From Lenzites betulinus (lineage: Eukaryota; Basidiomycota; Agaricomycetes; Polyporales; Polyporaceae), in assembly GCA_022264855.1 (NCBI GenBank), contig JABYQU010000013.1:496001-560000 (forward strand): DNA of 64,000 nucleotides. Reading direction: 5' to 3'. Positions 50,096-62,998 of the stretch are shown piece after piece (positions within the stretch are counted from its first letter, which is position 1; each line of letters begins with the position of its first letter). The position numbers and the translations under genes are program-made. The notes beneath the pieces were generated by a model. It was given only the letters and a program-made list of their open reading frames with translations, made no database searches and was not told where the DNA came from.

Positions 50096-50360
50096 CTTGA
50101 CGGTCTTGAGGATGTCGGCGGTGACGGTGGCGGATTTTCCTCCCTCACACAACCAGGTGCGGGCGGTGAAAAGTCACGGGTAACACCAGCGTGTCACACC
50201 ATCGCGCCTACAGCAAGCGCCGGTGACTTCATCGCTGCGACAAGTTACAGCCACTTCACAGTCTTACCCCGTCAGTCTCTTGTTCTGGCTTCACAGTCAT
50301 TGGAGTCCGAGCTCGCTTGAATAACCCTATCCTATCTCCTGGTCGTACTGGTCATAAACT
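50096..50360. promoter_or_regulatory. bidirectional promoter region, RPL26 and FRG1
   Basis: 265 bp between divergent starts. No defined element was identified. Confidence 0.4.
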
Positions 50361-51370
50361 ATGTCGAGCGAGAAACCACGACCCACCAAGCTCAAGTTCA
50401 AGGGCGAGAAATCGAAGAAGAAGCGCAAGCACGAAGACAGCGAGGAGGGCCCCAGCACCAGGCGTCGCCGCAAGGAGGAAGAGGAGGATGCCCCGGAAAC
50501 TTGGGTGTTCCCCGAAGGCCCGAACGAAATACGAGGCCCCGCGTTCATCATACACCCCTCCGACCCATCACCTATCACTATCACCTACGACTCGACGCGC
50601 GGACGCATCGTCCTCCATTCGGTGGACAAGGACAAGACGGATGACTCAGAGTCGCCCAGTATCAAGGATCGAACGCCTGCAGAAGTGTCGCAGGTGTGGG
50701 TTGTCACCCGCGTAGCCGGTTCGCCCACCATCAACCTACGCACGGGCGTGGGCGAGGGCAAGTTCATATCCTGCGACAAACATGGCATCGTTTCCGCCGA
50801 CCGCGAAGCGCGAGGTCCGCAAGAGGAGTGGACGCCTGTTGTATTCCCCGACGGAATGGTCGCATTCCAGAACGTGTACGAGAAGTATCTCGGTGTGGAC
50901 GAGGTTGCGGGTGGACAGCTCTCTCTTCGTGGGGACAGCGAGGAGGTCGGCTTCCGGGAACGATTCTGGGTGAAAGTCCAGAGCAAGTACAAGAAAGAGG
51001 CACACGACGAAGAGAAGAAGCGGAAGGAGGGCTTGATCGATGTATCCTCTGTAGATGAAGCCGGCTCAAAGTGCGTATATTGTCGTCAGAGTCTCAAACG
51101 AACTGACCCCGCCTGCAGTAAAATGTACCAAGCTTGGGGTGCTGGCAGGTCGGTAGTGTCCTCAGCGGATAAAACCGAAGTACGTGAGATGAATCTGTCG
51201 AATACTGCCTCCCTACTGACGTTCGTTCACACAGCTTAAGAAAGCGAGGAAGGAGGGGCGCCTCGCAGAAGCCCTTCTAGAGCGCCGCGCAAAACTGAAG
51301 AGGTACGGCTCCATAGAATTCTACATTGCGCTTCATGCTGACTGCTTTTCGTAGTGACCGTTTCTGCTGA
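50361..51370 (+). CDS. FRG1: FRG1-like nuclear/spliceosome-associated protein
   Basis: Homologue of human FRG1, an actin- and RNA-associated nuclear protein with a fascin-like beta-trefoil. Exons 50361-51070, 51119-51179, 51235-51302 and 51355-51370 sum to exactly 285 codons (284 aa). The N terminus is basic (KPRPTKLKFKGEKSKKKRKH), then an acidic stretch, and the beta-trefoil runs from about residue 55 (KFISCDKHGIVSADREARGP, QEEWTPVVF, AFQNVYEKYLGVDEVAGGQL). The last exons encode KKARKEGRLAEALLERRAKL and SDRFC, close to the usual ERR-KLK-DRYC end. Confidence 0.92.
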
Positions 51371-51494
51371 TCTTACCTCCGTGACATGTGGATTTTATGT
51401 TGTACTAGTATAGACCATCGGCGTCCTCATCCTACATACCTCAACGCTGCGATCACCGACTCAAAGAGCCATGTTCTGCCGCTACTCCATGTGA

Positions 51495-52615
51495 CTAAAT
51501 GAAGCTGGTAATGCCGTGCAACCCCGCTATCCCGTCGCTGATCATCTTGAATTGCAACTCCGTAAGCTGCCTAGTTCTGACCCAGCTATACAGCCAGCAA
51601 CGCCAACCCTGCATACGGCGCAAGCCGCGAAGCGCGGACTCGTCACATATACCGTACCCAACGAAGACGGGGTACAGAAACCGCAGGTCTTGCGGCAAGC
51701 CCCGAAGGAATTCCTGTACGAAGTCGGTGTGCTTCTCCACTTTCCGTGTTGTGGTGCTCGGAGACTTGCTGGCAATAACAGTCGGTGTAACTGTGATCTT
51801 GGATCGCGGAGACACTCGCCGCCTAGAGCTTGTCTGAACATACGACGTAAGCAACTACCTACCCCACAAACTTCGCGGCGGGGCTCACCTTGGGCGTTAA
51901 CTTGCGTCCACTGCTGTCTTGTAGCCGACTCCCACTCATCACACTCCTGCGCGGGGATGAACGGTCGCGCAAGCTCCTCGGTCTGCCCGCTGTCGGCGGA
52001 CAGGAGGTCTGGTCGTGACGGTGTGAGCATCGGAATTCTCCTTCATGGACAGATGGTTACTCACAGATCTCACTTCAAGTTGGTCGTATTGCCTGATCCC
52101 AGTGGGGTTTCCCGATTTGCGTAGCTGGCGGTGCATCGTATACATGGGCACAAGGGGCCAATTGTTCTGGTATGTTTTCAGGATTGGATGCACCCGGATG
52201 GCCTGTGCCCGACAACGGTCAATATTCCGCTTCCACATAGGCCTCTCGGGGTGCTGTAGAAATACCTTCTCGACCATCAGCTGCCTCTGTGGGGGGTCAG
52301 GCGCAGGTTTCTGGTACGGATAGTAGCGGTCACAGAGTTTGCCGACCGTCTCCTGTGATGGACTGAGGGTTAAAAAGAGTGCACAAGTGTACAAACATCG
52401 AAGTATCGCGGCACACGCACGCAAATGGCATAATACAAGTTTCTCTTTTCTGGGGTCGCTCTGAGTCCCATTTGCTCGGCAAGGCACATTCGACCTGTAG
52501 GTGCGATCTTGATACGCCTTGACACTTTGTCCGGCGGGGGGATGAGAGTGGTTGCGCTCATTCTGTGTGGGACATAGGCTGCTGATCGGTATCCGAAGTC
52601 AAGAGCGCTGTTCAT
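51495..52615 (-). CDS. uncharacterised protein, paralogue B (313 aa)
   Basis: Not recognised; homologous to the gene at 35706-37099. Exons join at GT-AG borders to encode MNSALDFGYR to NLYYAIC (65 aa), ETVGKLCDRY to QLEVRS (96 aa), TSCPPTAGRP to KLTPK (40 aa) and TSSRRRVSPR to TSFI (112 aa), total 313. The N-terminal block (LAEQMGLRATPEKRNLYYAI, IRVHPILKTYQNNWPL) and the C-terminal domain (FVQEFLRGLPQDLRFLYPVF, LRGLRRMQGWRCWLYSWVRT, LTELQFKMISDGIAGL) align with paralogue A. The linker is shorter and basic, rich in Ser and Arg. The first intron lies at the same aligned position as in paralogue A. No known catalytic motif, signal peptide or membrane span is visible. An in-frame internal ATG at 52561 is a possible alternative start. 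Confidence 0.75.
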
Positions 52616-52880
52616 CCCTGTGGGCTTTATACAGGAGGGAGTGCCTCATGTCCATGGTTGAAAGACGAACTTGCCATGACCCTGCAACTCCGTGTGGCTC
52701 ATGTACGCGTCGCGCGAGCGAGGGAATCCACTTATGGAACGCGCGTTGAACTTTAAGGCCGGCGAATGAAGGTAGCTGAATACTGCCGTTTGGGAGGGCC
52801 TGGACATCAAACTGGCTCTCTTACCCAAGTACCGTTTCAGCCGACGCCCCTCAATTAACATCGCCGCCGTTACCGAATGA

Positions 52881-55800
52881 TCATGCATTGAGAGGTGTCT
52901 CGCACATAAGGCACGCCACGTCCTCAGGCGCGTTCTCGTAAGTACAAGCTGGACACGCGATAGGCACTACCGCCGACGGGCTCGATGAAGGCGGCACCGA
53001 AGAGTGGTTGAAGGAGCTCCCGCCACCTAGTAACGTCCCACCGAATGCCTGTCCCTCCGCTCGCTTCCGCTTGGCGCCTCCGCCGCTCGGGGCGTCGATC
53101 TCGATGTCAGTGTCTGAGAGCAGGTTAATGTCCTCGTTCTCCTCTTTGAGGTCCAGTACGTCGTTGGACAGGATACCCAGGTCGAGCATTGTCTTGGAAC
53201 TGTCGTTGAGCTCTTCACCACGGTAGAATAGCCGCTGAGATATGACCGGGACTCCAAGCTCGTCGCTCAGCTATACGGCGCGCGTCAGGAATTAGCGTCT
53301 TCAGCGTGCGAGACAGCCGCTTACCATGACTTTGAGGTCCTTGACCGTCATGGCCTTCGTGATCGTAATCTTGCGCCGTTTGCCATACTCTCTGACCTGT
53401 CGTATGCGCTTCGATTTGCGATAACCCTCGCTCTGCTTCTTGCTGTACGTCAAAAGCGTCGTTTGCACTGGCTTGGTGGGTTGTTTAGGCTCCTCGGTAT
53501 AAGTCTCCGCGGTAGGGATAGGATCGGTGGGCCCAAGGACGCGCACAGTGATCTCTGTCATGTCAAAGGATGTTCGCCTGCCGATGCGTCAGAATGGGCT
53601 GTGACGCTGTTGAAGTTCAGACGCTGTACCTCTGAAGACGACAATCGGTGCACACTGCGATCTCATGGGTGAATTTGCCACTGGCGTTTTCCACAGCGAT
53701 CAACGGTCCAGCTGGATAACTAACGAGAGATATCAGCGACGTAAGAGCATCGGCCACGACGCCACTTACAGCTCCGCTAGTGCCTCCCAGTCGTTCCGCT
53801 TGATGATCGTCATGGAAGAAGAATCCAGATCCCCGCTCACGTTCGGGTCAAACGTGAGCAGCCCGTGTTCACAGATAAATTGGGAGTTGTCCACGTTCTC
53901 AGGCCGTGAAACCTCGCTCGGGCGCATTATCCAATTCCGCCAGGAACGCGCGAATTGTGAAGGCACAATCGCACAAGGGATATCTTCGAGCAGGGCGGTA
54001 TTGCCATTGAGCGCGTTGTCGTGCATGTGTTTGAGCCTGGCCTAACATCGATAGAACGATGATTAGAAAGTACTATGCGAGGAGGACTCAACAGTACCTT
54101 CTCCTCTTCCGCCTGCTTGCGGAATCCGCGCTTGTCTTCTTTGGACATGTGTAGAAGCGCTTCGCATACCGCACACGCCTCCGCGGAAGTGGAAGGGGGT
54201 TCCCAATTCGGAAAGATATCCTGCAGTACGTGGTAGGCCTATTTAGAGCAAAGAAGCGTGAGCATGTTTGTTGTAGCCGGACGCGACGAGTTACCTCTAC
54301 GGAAATTCGTCGCCGCGTGACCGCGTTCGTGGCCAGTTTCCCATGCTCGCACACCACGTCGTCCAGGTACTGTTCCGAGTCAGGCGGCGGGTCTAGTTCA
54401 CCCTCGACGTGCATCTTGGGTTTGGCCAGCCGCCAGTCTGAACATACATGATCAGACACGCACGAGGAACAAACATGTACGGAAGCGCACTGACCCTTCA
54501 GCCACGCTTTGGACACATAGTACCCGTCCGCATCCTCCGCGACCGCCGCAACTTCGTCGAAACGCGACACTAGTCGTGGGTGCTCAATCTGATAAAGTTT
54601 CTCTGGAGAAATAGACGCATATGGGCTTGAGATAGATGTCAACACACATGATAGATTGCAAGCCTACCTTTGAACATCCGGCTGACACAAATAGAGCATA
54701 CATCCGCTGGAGTCAGCTTCGGTTCCAACAAGCATGCGTCGTCTTCAGCGATGCGTGCGTGAAAATCCTGCGTGGCTCACTCGGAGGTCTGCTATATGCG
54801 AAAGAAGGGACAGTGACTTACCGCTCGTATGGCCTTCATGTTCCCTGCTTTGTCGGGGTCGAGCTTACCATGAGTACACAATATATCAGATATGGATATC
54901 GAAGACCCTGAAGAACTGGGCAGGAGCGTTGAGGCTGCGTCCGGCTTCACATCATCAAGATCTTCTTGAGATGTGGTGTCTGCCTTCTTGGGTGCCTCTC
55001 GCTTCGCCAAATGGCGCGAAATCCACGATTCTAGACTTTGTTGACTAGCAATGACGCACTCCTGCCTCAACATGAGTATCAAGAAAGTGTAGAGAATGAG
55101 TAGGAAAACAAGATACCTCCTCTCGCGAGCACACGTTCCAACCACGATAGATGTCCATAACCGTCTCCCGTATCTTGTTGAACCTCGCTCGAGTCTCAGT
55201 CTCCCTATACGGGGCAGAATCAAGAATCAGCATATCAGCGCATCACGGAGAAAAGCATACCGTTCCCTAAACTCTTCGCAAGCTTTGACATGCTCAGCGT
55301 TCAACGATTTCACCACTTCTACAGCCCTCGGCGGAGGGACTACCTCCGAACTTGAAGTCGGCAGTGGAGACTTTGCTTGAGGCTTTGTTCCGTTGTGTAT
55401 AGACGAGGTTGGAGAGGAGTCTTTCTTGCAGACTTTTGCGTAAACAAGCATGTATGCATCCTTCGATGAGATGTACCTGTGATGAGAATGTGAGCAGGCT
55501 TGTTTCAGGAACGCTCCATGTTGTACTGACTCTGGACCTTCCGAAGACTGTGAACCGTCAGTATTCTGCGATTGAGGCGGGCCGCTAATGATCACGTAGT
55601 CAATGAGCGCAGTATATCTTCTGGTAGCAGGTTACGTACTCTACAATCTCGATTTCGTCGTCGCTCTCAACAATGCGTCGCTTTTTCTTCGGAGGAACGC
55701 GCATCGTCGGGGCAGCACTGCCGTTCTTCCTATATGAAATGTTAGCCCTGTGGCATATGGAGGCCAATATACCTACTTCTTCGTGTCCTTAACGCCCCGC

Positions 55801-57698
55801 CCACTCTTCTTTGCTACATCAAGCTTGGGCACCAACGAGTTGATCTTGGTGACTTCTTCGTCATTGAACTGATACCAAGACTGGTTCCTATCGAACAAAA
55901 CATGAGATACGTCACCGAGGGTCAAATCACTGCGAAAGACGGACTGCTCGTCGAAAACCTGCGCTTCGTAATGTCCATGATACGCGCTCGCGCCCTTGTG
56001 CAACAGCACCCCACGGAGTTCGTACAAGTTCTTGCTATCCTTCGCCAGCCGCTTCCCGCGCGGTCTGCGGGTCTCCGCAGGCCCGAGGAAACGGTCCATA
56101 TCGATGAAGGTCGGAAACATGATGATTTGCTTAGACTTCTTGCGCTCCATAGTCGCGATGTCGTACACAAACCGCAGGAGTGAAAAGTGCAAGACCGGGG
56201 GAAGCTCACGTAGCTCGGTGTAACGCTTCGCATCCTGGAGGCTATCGCACTGCTGGCAGAGGTACCTTGAGCCATCTATTAGCAGATGAAGCAGACGGGT
56301 TGACGGTTCGGCGTACTTGTTATCTCCGGAGAGAACCTCGGGCTCAAGAAGGGCGTTGAGACGTTCTTCTAGTGTTGCGTTATTCTGCACATACGATAAG
56401 CGTGAAAATCGTAGTTTGACTAGGGCGTTCAGCACCTCCAGGTTGAGTTCTATTTCTAGAAAATCGGAGTCCCGTTCCGACCGCCGTTGACAACTCTGGC
56501 ATACCGTGTTGTAGACCTGCTTGCCTTCGAACTGCAAACCTATCAGTCACTTATCTTGCCATGTCCCTGTCGAACATACCTGGCTTGCTATAAGAGACTG
56601 AAGTTCAGGATCTTCCTGTTTCTTGAATTCGGTGTCAAGGTGGGCCATAAACAACTTCGAGAACCTAAAAACGATCAGACCTTAAGACCGCTTGTTACGC
56701 AGCGTGTGGTGAGGCCACGTACTCCTGGGCGTCTTGCTGTTCTGTAGCGCGGAGCCGCAAGCTCTCCACGAGTTTCACTGGATTGAAGGTGTTGATAGAG
56801 CTATATTGCATCGCAGCGAACGTGACCTGAAGCTGGAAGATTGGCGAGTCCTATGATGACATAGATTAGCGGCGATTCAAGGAGGTATGCAATATTTCCG
56901 GGGAGGCCGATTCACCTCGAATGCATGTGCCGTATCTTGTGCCGGCTGACATTGGTACACGCCTTTGCGAAACAAGAGGTCTTGAAACCACACCTGTGCA
57001 TTTCCATATCACATCTTACGCGGGTAGAGAGGCAAACATCTTACCTGCAAATACGCATTGGCGTAGCAAGTTGCACCTAAATTCTACGAACGTGGTGAGA
57101 TCTCCCACTCTTTCTGTGCCCCGTCGAACAAGAATCAGAGTCACACAAACCTTGAGACCTATTGGTGTCAGCCCCTCGCGCAAGTCCAGACTGGGATCAC
57201 TGCCCAAGTCGTGCGATTTAACGTATGCCTCATACGATTTGTCTACATCCGTTCTCAATGATTAGTTCGCGACAAAGTGTATATAAGCTCACCGGCATTC
57301 TCCCATTTGTCTTGTCCAAGATAGTTCAAACAGTATGGATTATGTTTGCATGCTTTGTTATTGCATACGGGGCCTTCATCGTCAGATATGACGATGACCT
57401 CGTCGGCTAGTCCCTCCCCTTCCGAAGGTCCTAGATTGTCGTTTGTTACGGCGACGCAAGGCGTCTTCCGTTTTTCGAGGAACTTGTTGCGACAGAGAGG
57501 TTGTGTGCTACTCCTTGAGAGTCCACATGTAGCCAGTCGATGTTCCTGAGTGATTTCAGACGTATCCACAACCTCGGTGCCCACCCAGCCCCAGGCAGAG
57601 TATGCAACATTGCCAGTCAGTTTCGTGCGTTTCAACCGTTCGCCAGCAGAAAGTCCGGATTGGCTGGGAGAAGTACGTCGTGTGCGTTTGGGAGGCAT
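52881..57698 (-). CDS. ubiquitin carboxyl-terminal hydrolase, USP48-like
   Basis: Cysteine protease of the USP family that removes ubiquitin. I chose the ATG at 57698 (MPPKRTRRTS) over the in-frame one at 57776, as the preceding segment is Ser/Leu-rich and atypical. The catalytic Cys box is intact after splicing (GLTPIGLK joined to NLGATCYANAYLQ). The finger region has two CxxC pairs (VCQSCQRRS and LCQQCDSLQDAK). The His box is YHGHYEAQVFDE and the following Trp/Asp part is SWYQFNDEEVTKI. The C-terminal half contains segments fitting DUSP repeats (DVVCEHGKLATN, DILCTHGKLDP). A ubiquitin-like domain follows (LGVPVISQRLFY, ELNDSSKTMLDLGI), and last a RanBP2-type zinc finger (CPACTYENAPEDVACLMC). 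This order is that of USP48. Very exon-rich; exact exon limits in 53500-57000 are approximate. Confidence 0.9.
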
Positions 57699-58194
57699 GA
57701 GAGAAAGGGCTAGTATGCCCGCTGGGGATGATAGAAGAAAGGAAGAAAGTGGTGTAGACGACCCTGCCAGAGCCATTCGCCGTCGCGGCGGTGGCTGAGG
57801 CCGGCGTCTATAGCTTCACGCGTCGTGGGCACGTGATTTGATTTGCCGATCGCGTAAGCGCCCACTTACACTGAGGTTTGTCTCTGGCACGCGACGACGA
57901 GCCTCTATTCGATCAGATATAACAAAGTGCACTCGCACTTACTGATGTCACGCATTACACGGCCGACATACTGTGGACCCGGACCTGGAGTGAAAGAGCA
58001 TGCTGAGAAGACAATTGGGGATGAATATATGCGCATAGAGTGTGGTAATATAAAAGCCTCGTGAATACAACAATCCGGAGACATCATAACATAACTATAA
58101 GTTAGAGTGCAAGATACGGCGCGCCGCGGGGATGTCTGGAGACGGCGTCCAAGGCGATGCCAGTGATTTGAACCAGGTTGTTGCGACAGTATTG
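57699..58194. promoter_or_regulatory. upstream region of the USP48-like gene
   Basis: About 500 bp between the USP48-like start and the 3' end of the RING gene, both on the minus strand. It includes an E-box-like CACGTG near 57830 and no supportable gene. Confidence 0.4.
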
Positions 58195-59827
58195 TTAACG
58201 ATGGGCGCTATCGTCAGGAAGGAATAATGGAATGCGTTGCCCCCCGAGGGTGCCAGATGGCGCCAACGATCCAGCCCGTGTAGGCGTTTGAGGGATGGAA
58301 GCAGAACCAGCAATAGATCCAGAGCTAGACATGGAGGCCATCCCAGGAAGTCTTTGTACGTTGCCCCCCATAGGGATGAACCGCTGCGTCTGGCCCGCCG
58401 GCCTTTGCGCATAGTGGGGCCCGGGGACGAATGGAGCCGGCTTAGGGGGAAGTCCCATGCCTGAGGCCTTGCTAGGAGTCTGAGGCAGAAAACGCTGAGA
58501 GCCACTAGAGGAGGTCATTTGCGGAGTCGCCGGAGGGATGAAAGAAGACCGTTCCGTCAATAGTCTAGGACCAGATACTGGCTGAGGCATCCGCCGAGGA
58601 CCCATCGAAGGTCGTTGTTCGAGTCGACTAGCTGGCAGAGGAGGCGGAGGCATAGCACCAGTAGCGTGCTCGTTGTTCTCGTCGTTACGGACTTGTGCCC
58701 GTCGTGCCGATCCTGACTGCACATGTGTCAGAGTTGGCATGGCCATCGTGGCCGCCTGGGCGCTCTGTGGTGGGATATATGCGTAGTGTCTGATCAAAGA
58801 GGTTGTATATCAACGTGGGTATAATGAGGTTCGCTATGAGACTCACTCGAGGGTTTGCTTAGACACTGGCGCTGCCGTAGGCAATTGGAGAGACTGTCGA
58901 GAGTTGAACTGCGGCTGATGATGACCTGGAGGAAGAGTTAATCGGTCTGGGGCTAATGGAGTGGCCGCCGAACGCGGACTAGACGTCCGCTGCCCACTGT
59001 AATAGCTTATCAAAGCATTAATAAAATGGACGGAAAACGACAACCGACATATACGCAACATACCCTTCATCGTCCTGTCGCATGCGCTTGTGGTTGGAAT
59101 TGAATGTTTCTACGCCGTCGCTGCCGCTCATCTGCAGGCGCTGTCTCAGCTCTGCGTTCTCCAGCTTCAAGCTATCCACAAGTCTACGATGAAGTTCAGG
59201 AAAACGAGAACCCTGGAGGTTGAAATGGAAGCATTACTTCTTGAGACGTTTCGTCTCGGCGTGCTCCTGTTTGAGGCGTTCATACAACGGTCGGTATTGT
59301 TGGTATTTCTTCTTGAAGTAGCGAACGAGGGTGGCCATGGTATTCATTTGATACTGCACGTCGGTGATATGGAGAAGTTCTCGAGAACTACGTAACCTGC
59401 TCGGGCTTACCCTCAAGGCGTACGCGACAGTGTCGAAGGAGTTGGGAACAGAGTTGAACCAGTTCGCCATTGGCGCTTCCAGCTGCTAATTCGATGAGCC
59501 CTTATGTCGGTAGCAGCCGCTACGTTTCCAGTTGCACGTACCTCTTTCTGTAAAGGCATGAACTGCACGCCGGGAGTGCCACAAGCAGCACAGCTTTGAT
59601 CTGCGTCTGAGTTATAGTACGGTACTGTGTCAGTGCTCGCTCGTTATAACACACGCTGCTCTGAGCTCACTGAGATGTGCATTGCAGATAACATGACCGC
59701 ACTCCGACAGCCAGAATGGCATGGAGGAAAGCGTCCCTGACTCTTTGATAAACTCCAAGTGGCATACCCCGCAGTTGACGAACTCCCAGAAATCGATCTC
59801 AGCTGTAGCGCTTGAAAGACTAGACAT
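58195..59827 (-). CDS. RING-finger protein, candidate meiotic Zip3/RNF212/HEI10-type ligase
   Basis: The N-terminal RING-type finger reads CGVCHLEF, then SECGHVICNAHL joined by splicing to NADQSCAACGTPG, giving a C3HC4-like pattern. After it comes VQFMPLQKEMEAPMANWFNS, the conserved post-RING patch, then a coiled coil (NTMATLVRYFKKKYQQYRP, YERLKQEHAETKRLKK, VDSLKLENAELRQRLQM). The tail of about 250 residues is Ser/Pro/Thr-rich and disordered (SGSQRFLPQTPSKASGMG). RING, coiled coil and Ser-rich tail are the build of Zip3, RNF212 and HEI10, which mark crossover sites in meiosis as SUMO or ubiquitin ligases. I place it there from layout and the RING sequence; a somatic RING protein remains possible. 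Confidence 0.75.
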
Positions 59828-62800
59828 GCCGATGATTGAGCGCTATGGGAAATGATGATATGGCGGTAAGATGTAGCACTGGAAAGAAGGTAAGGAAAGA
59901 GACAGCGGTCTAGGCGTGGAACGAGGTCAAGAACGAACGAGATTCCGCCGAGACGTTGAACACGGCCTAACACGGCTCGCGTGACATGTGTCACCCGTCA
60001 CAATAGGCATTTCGGGCGGTGTATAGTAGGTGAGCCTCAGTGGCTCAATTTCAGCGAAGGGTACAGCATTGCCTTGGTGCCACGAAGTGGTAGTACTACA
60101 GTTTACTGCTATACTACCAAGTACGCAGTCGTGCACGCATATCTGCGCCTCGCCGGGCGGCCCGTACCCACTGCCCACAGCCGACAGAAGAGAACTTCCC
60201 GCACACAGTAGCACAGGACACCGAGATCCCGACGCACCTCGAGCCTCGAATCCAGGTCCCACGTCTAAGAACCACACATTCGACATACATTCCCCGAGCA
60301 CTGCGTCACGGTCCTGACAGCGATAGCAGCAACCAGGCTGGGACGCCCTCCGTCGTCCAGCGTCCACGGAGTGAGGCGAATCGGGATCTCTCCGTATCGG
60401 CTGACAGCACTGCTTGGACGTGGACGGTGGACGGTTGGCAAGCAAGTACTGACAGATCTCCCGGCAAACGTGCGCTCAGGCTGCGGCGGTCTTAACGCGT
60501 ACCATGACCAGAGCTCGCGCCGCCCTTCGTGAAGCTTGAAGCTCGGAGTCGACGTCCGGGAGATCTGGACGTGCGGGGCCGTCGGGCGACCCACCTGTGT
60601 ACCGACGACGCTGCGCCTGTGCGTCCATGGGTTGGTTTTTTGCCGCCTATGCAGGGCCGATGCGGGTGAAGAGGGGGCCTACGCTCCCGCCGCCGTCGGG
60701 CGCGGGTAAGGGTGGTGGCTAAAGTGAACGTTAACGTGGTCCGCAGGGTCCCTCGGAACCGCTGAGCGGCGAGCGCTGATGTACCAGTTCCTATTAGCAC
60801 CCGGATCTGGAGGCATACCTGTGCTGCATTTTCTTCTGTCTCGGTGGTGTAAGCGGGCGACAGCATCCGTGCCCGTTTGTACCCGTATAGCACGGTGTAC
60901 GATGTTTGCGGCCATCGCGGCCGTGGACGTCGGAACGTGGCCATGCGGGCGCCGGGCGGGCAGCGGGAGCCTTCCGGCTTATGAGTACGTCCTGTGCGCG
61001 GGCGTTTGACGGACCTTGCTGAGCAGGAGGACGATTTGTTTGCGAGAAGACGGGCGCGTTTCGGTTCCGGAAGATTTGCTTGAGCCTTCAAGAGTATGAG
61101 GCTGACACCGGCGAAACGCACGCGGGTGGCCCGGAATTGCTGAGGAAGCTGTTAGAGAAATGACAAGGAGGGAGGACTTGAAGTGCTGACGGCCGAGGTG
61201 ACGCGTAGGCTGGGTTTCTTGAACTGGTCCAGCGTGCAAGGCCCATCGTCTTGTAACCTGCAAGACGCTGCGCACCGCGAGGGGCCATGGAAAGGCTGAC
61301 ACAAGCCACGGTGGCGATCCCTAGCGCTCGGGGAGGACCACATGCAAGAGCCTGCGCGGTAGGGTTGGACACCATGTACGGATGATATGGGCGCCTGCGC
61401 GTTCATGAAAGCTTGACGTGGGAGGGTATCTAGGATCCCGGATGTGCGCGCGTGTTGCGGGGAGACAGCATATCAGTCTTCTCCCGCTGCGCTTGGAAAG
61501 CTTGACGTGCGGCATGCTCATCGCTGTCTGGTACGTCAGAGCCCTATTAAGGCGTACATAGTACGGGAGGGAGACCCAGGGTTCGTAGTCCGGCGGCGAC
61601 AGATCCTGGAGCTTGGACGCGTGTTTGTGGTGTCTGTCGCCACACACTCGAACGCTGATCACGGACGTCGGACGGTGGACGTTGACCGGGGACCGTTGAG
61701 CGTTTGGACGTTGTATATTGGCCGCTGAAACGTTCAAACTTCACGGCGCCGCGCACGAGCGCGCGGCGGCGGCGCGTAAGACGCCCCCCGCGCCCTGTGG
61801 CGCATTTATGCCAGAGCAGGAACTTGAGGACGCTCGGGGACGCGCCGGACGGCGGGAGTGGGCGCGTAGTGCCAGTGCTAGCATGGAGATGCAGTGGCGG
61901 CTAGCGCTGCACATACGCGCACATGCACAAAGCCTCCGCGTGGATCTTCAAATTTCGGGCGCTGGGACAAGCCCGATGTATCACTTGGCCGTGATGAGGC
62001 GGGGAACGGGTGGGTGTTTATTGTGTCCTGTGTGCGGGTGGACGCGCGCGGGCGAGGGATGGCGAGATCGCCGGTGGCAACGCAGGGCCCCCGCCGTGTG
62101 GCGGTCGCTCCGGACTGGACGTGCGCGGCGGTGGGTGGTACGACGGAGGCTGATACAGACTGCGATATCCGGCGGCGCGGGACGGTCGCAGCACCGTGCC
62201 TGCGCGAGCAGCGCTGAGAGTTCAGCGAAGGGGCCGCCGGAGCGGTAGGTTCGCGGGCGTGTCGGAAGCTGCGTCGAAGCGCGGGTCGGCGCGCGCACAC
62301 TCAGCACTGGCTATTGCAGCTCCTCGGACAGGGGCAGCGCGTTCGGACCGTCGGATGACCCTCGCTCGGACTCGGAGGGTGCGCGGGGCGATACGCTGCA
62401 ACTTCAAGAGCAAACGTGCTGCTGGGGCGGCACGGGTCGCGATATCGGGGGCGTGCAGACTACGTACATTGCTCGTGGGCGCGCCTTGTGGCCTCGGCGT
62501 GGCTGCGATACGCTGGCAGCTTGCCTGGATTGGGCGGGGAGGACTTCTAGAACTTTGCGTTCGTGCCGGATGGGGCGCTGATGGGTCGAAGAGAGAGCGG
62601 GCTGCTGGCGGGTCTGCGTCGACGGCATGTCTGATCCCGCTTCCAGCTGCTCTCCAAGCTGTATATAGCGTGTGCTCGCAGGTGCTCGCCGAGACCGGGC
62701 TCAGGGGCGAGGCGGTACGGGGCTGCGGTCGCTCGTCTCGCCGCCCAGTCGGTGTCTGTCGCTCGCGGCAGGGCCTCGGGGGAAGGGGGTGTCATGACAG

Positions 62801-62998
62801 ACGAGGAGGAGGGCAGCTGGGAGATTCAGAATATTATACATTGCAGACATTGCAGCGTTGTGAGATGATTGGCGCGTCTAGTGCAAGGCCTGGGACAGAT
62901 CGCGGCGGGGGACTCCACTCCCAGCTCGTCTCTCTTCTTCTCTCCCATCTCCTCACCTCCTACCCCTTCCGCCGCCACCCTCTCTCCCCCGTCCCACG
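59828..62998. other. 3.2-kb gene-poor region before GID4
   Basis: Between the divergent RING and GID4 genes. Open frames on both strands (for example 60492-61121 minus, 61718-62248 plus, 62196-63377 plus) give Arg-rich products without domains. Short GGACG/CGTCC motifs are frequent near 60340-60440 and 61640-61720. It may be a long promoter or leader; I see no supportable gene. Confidence 0.55.
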
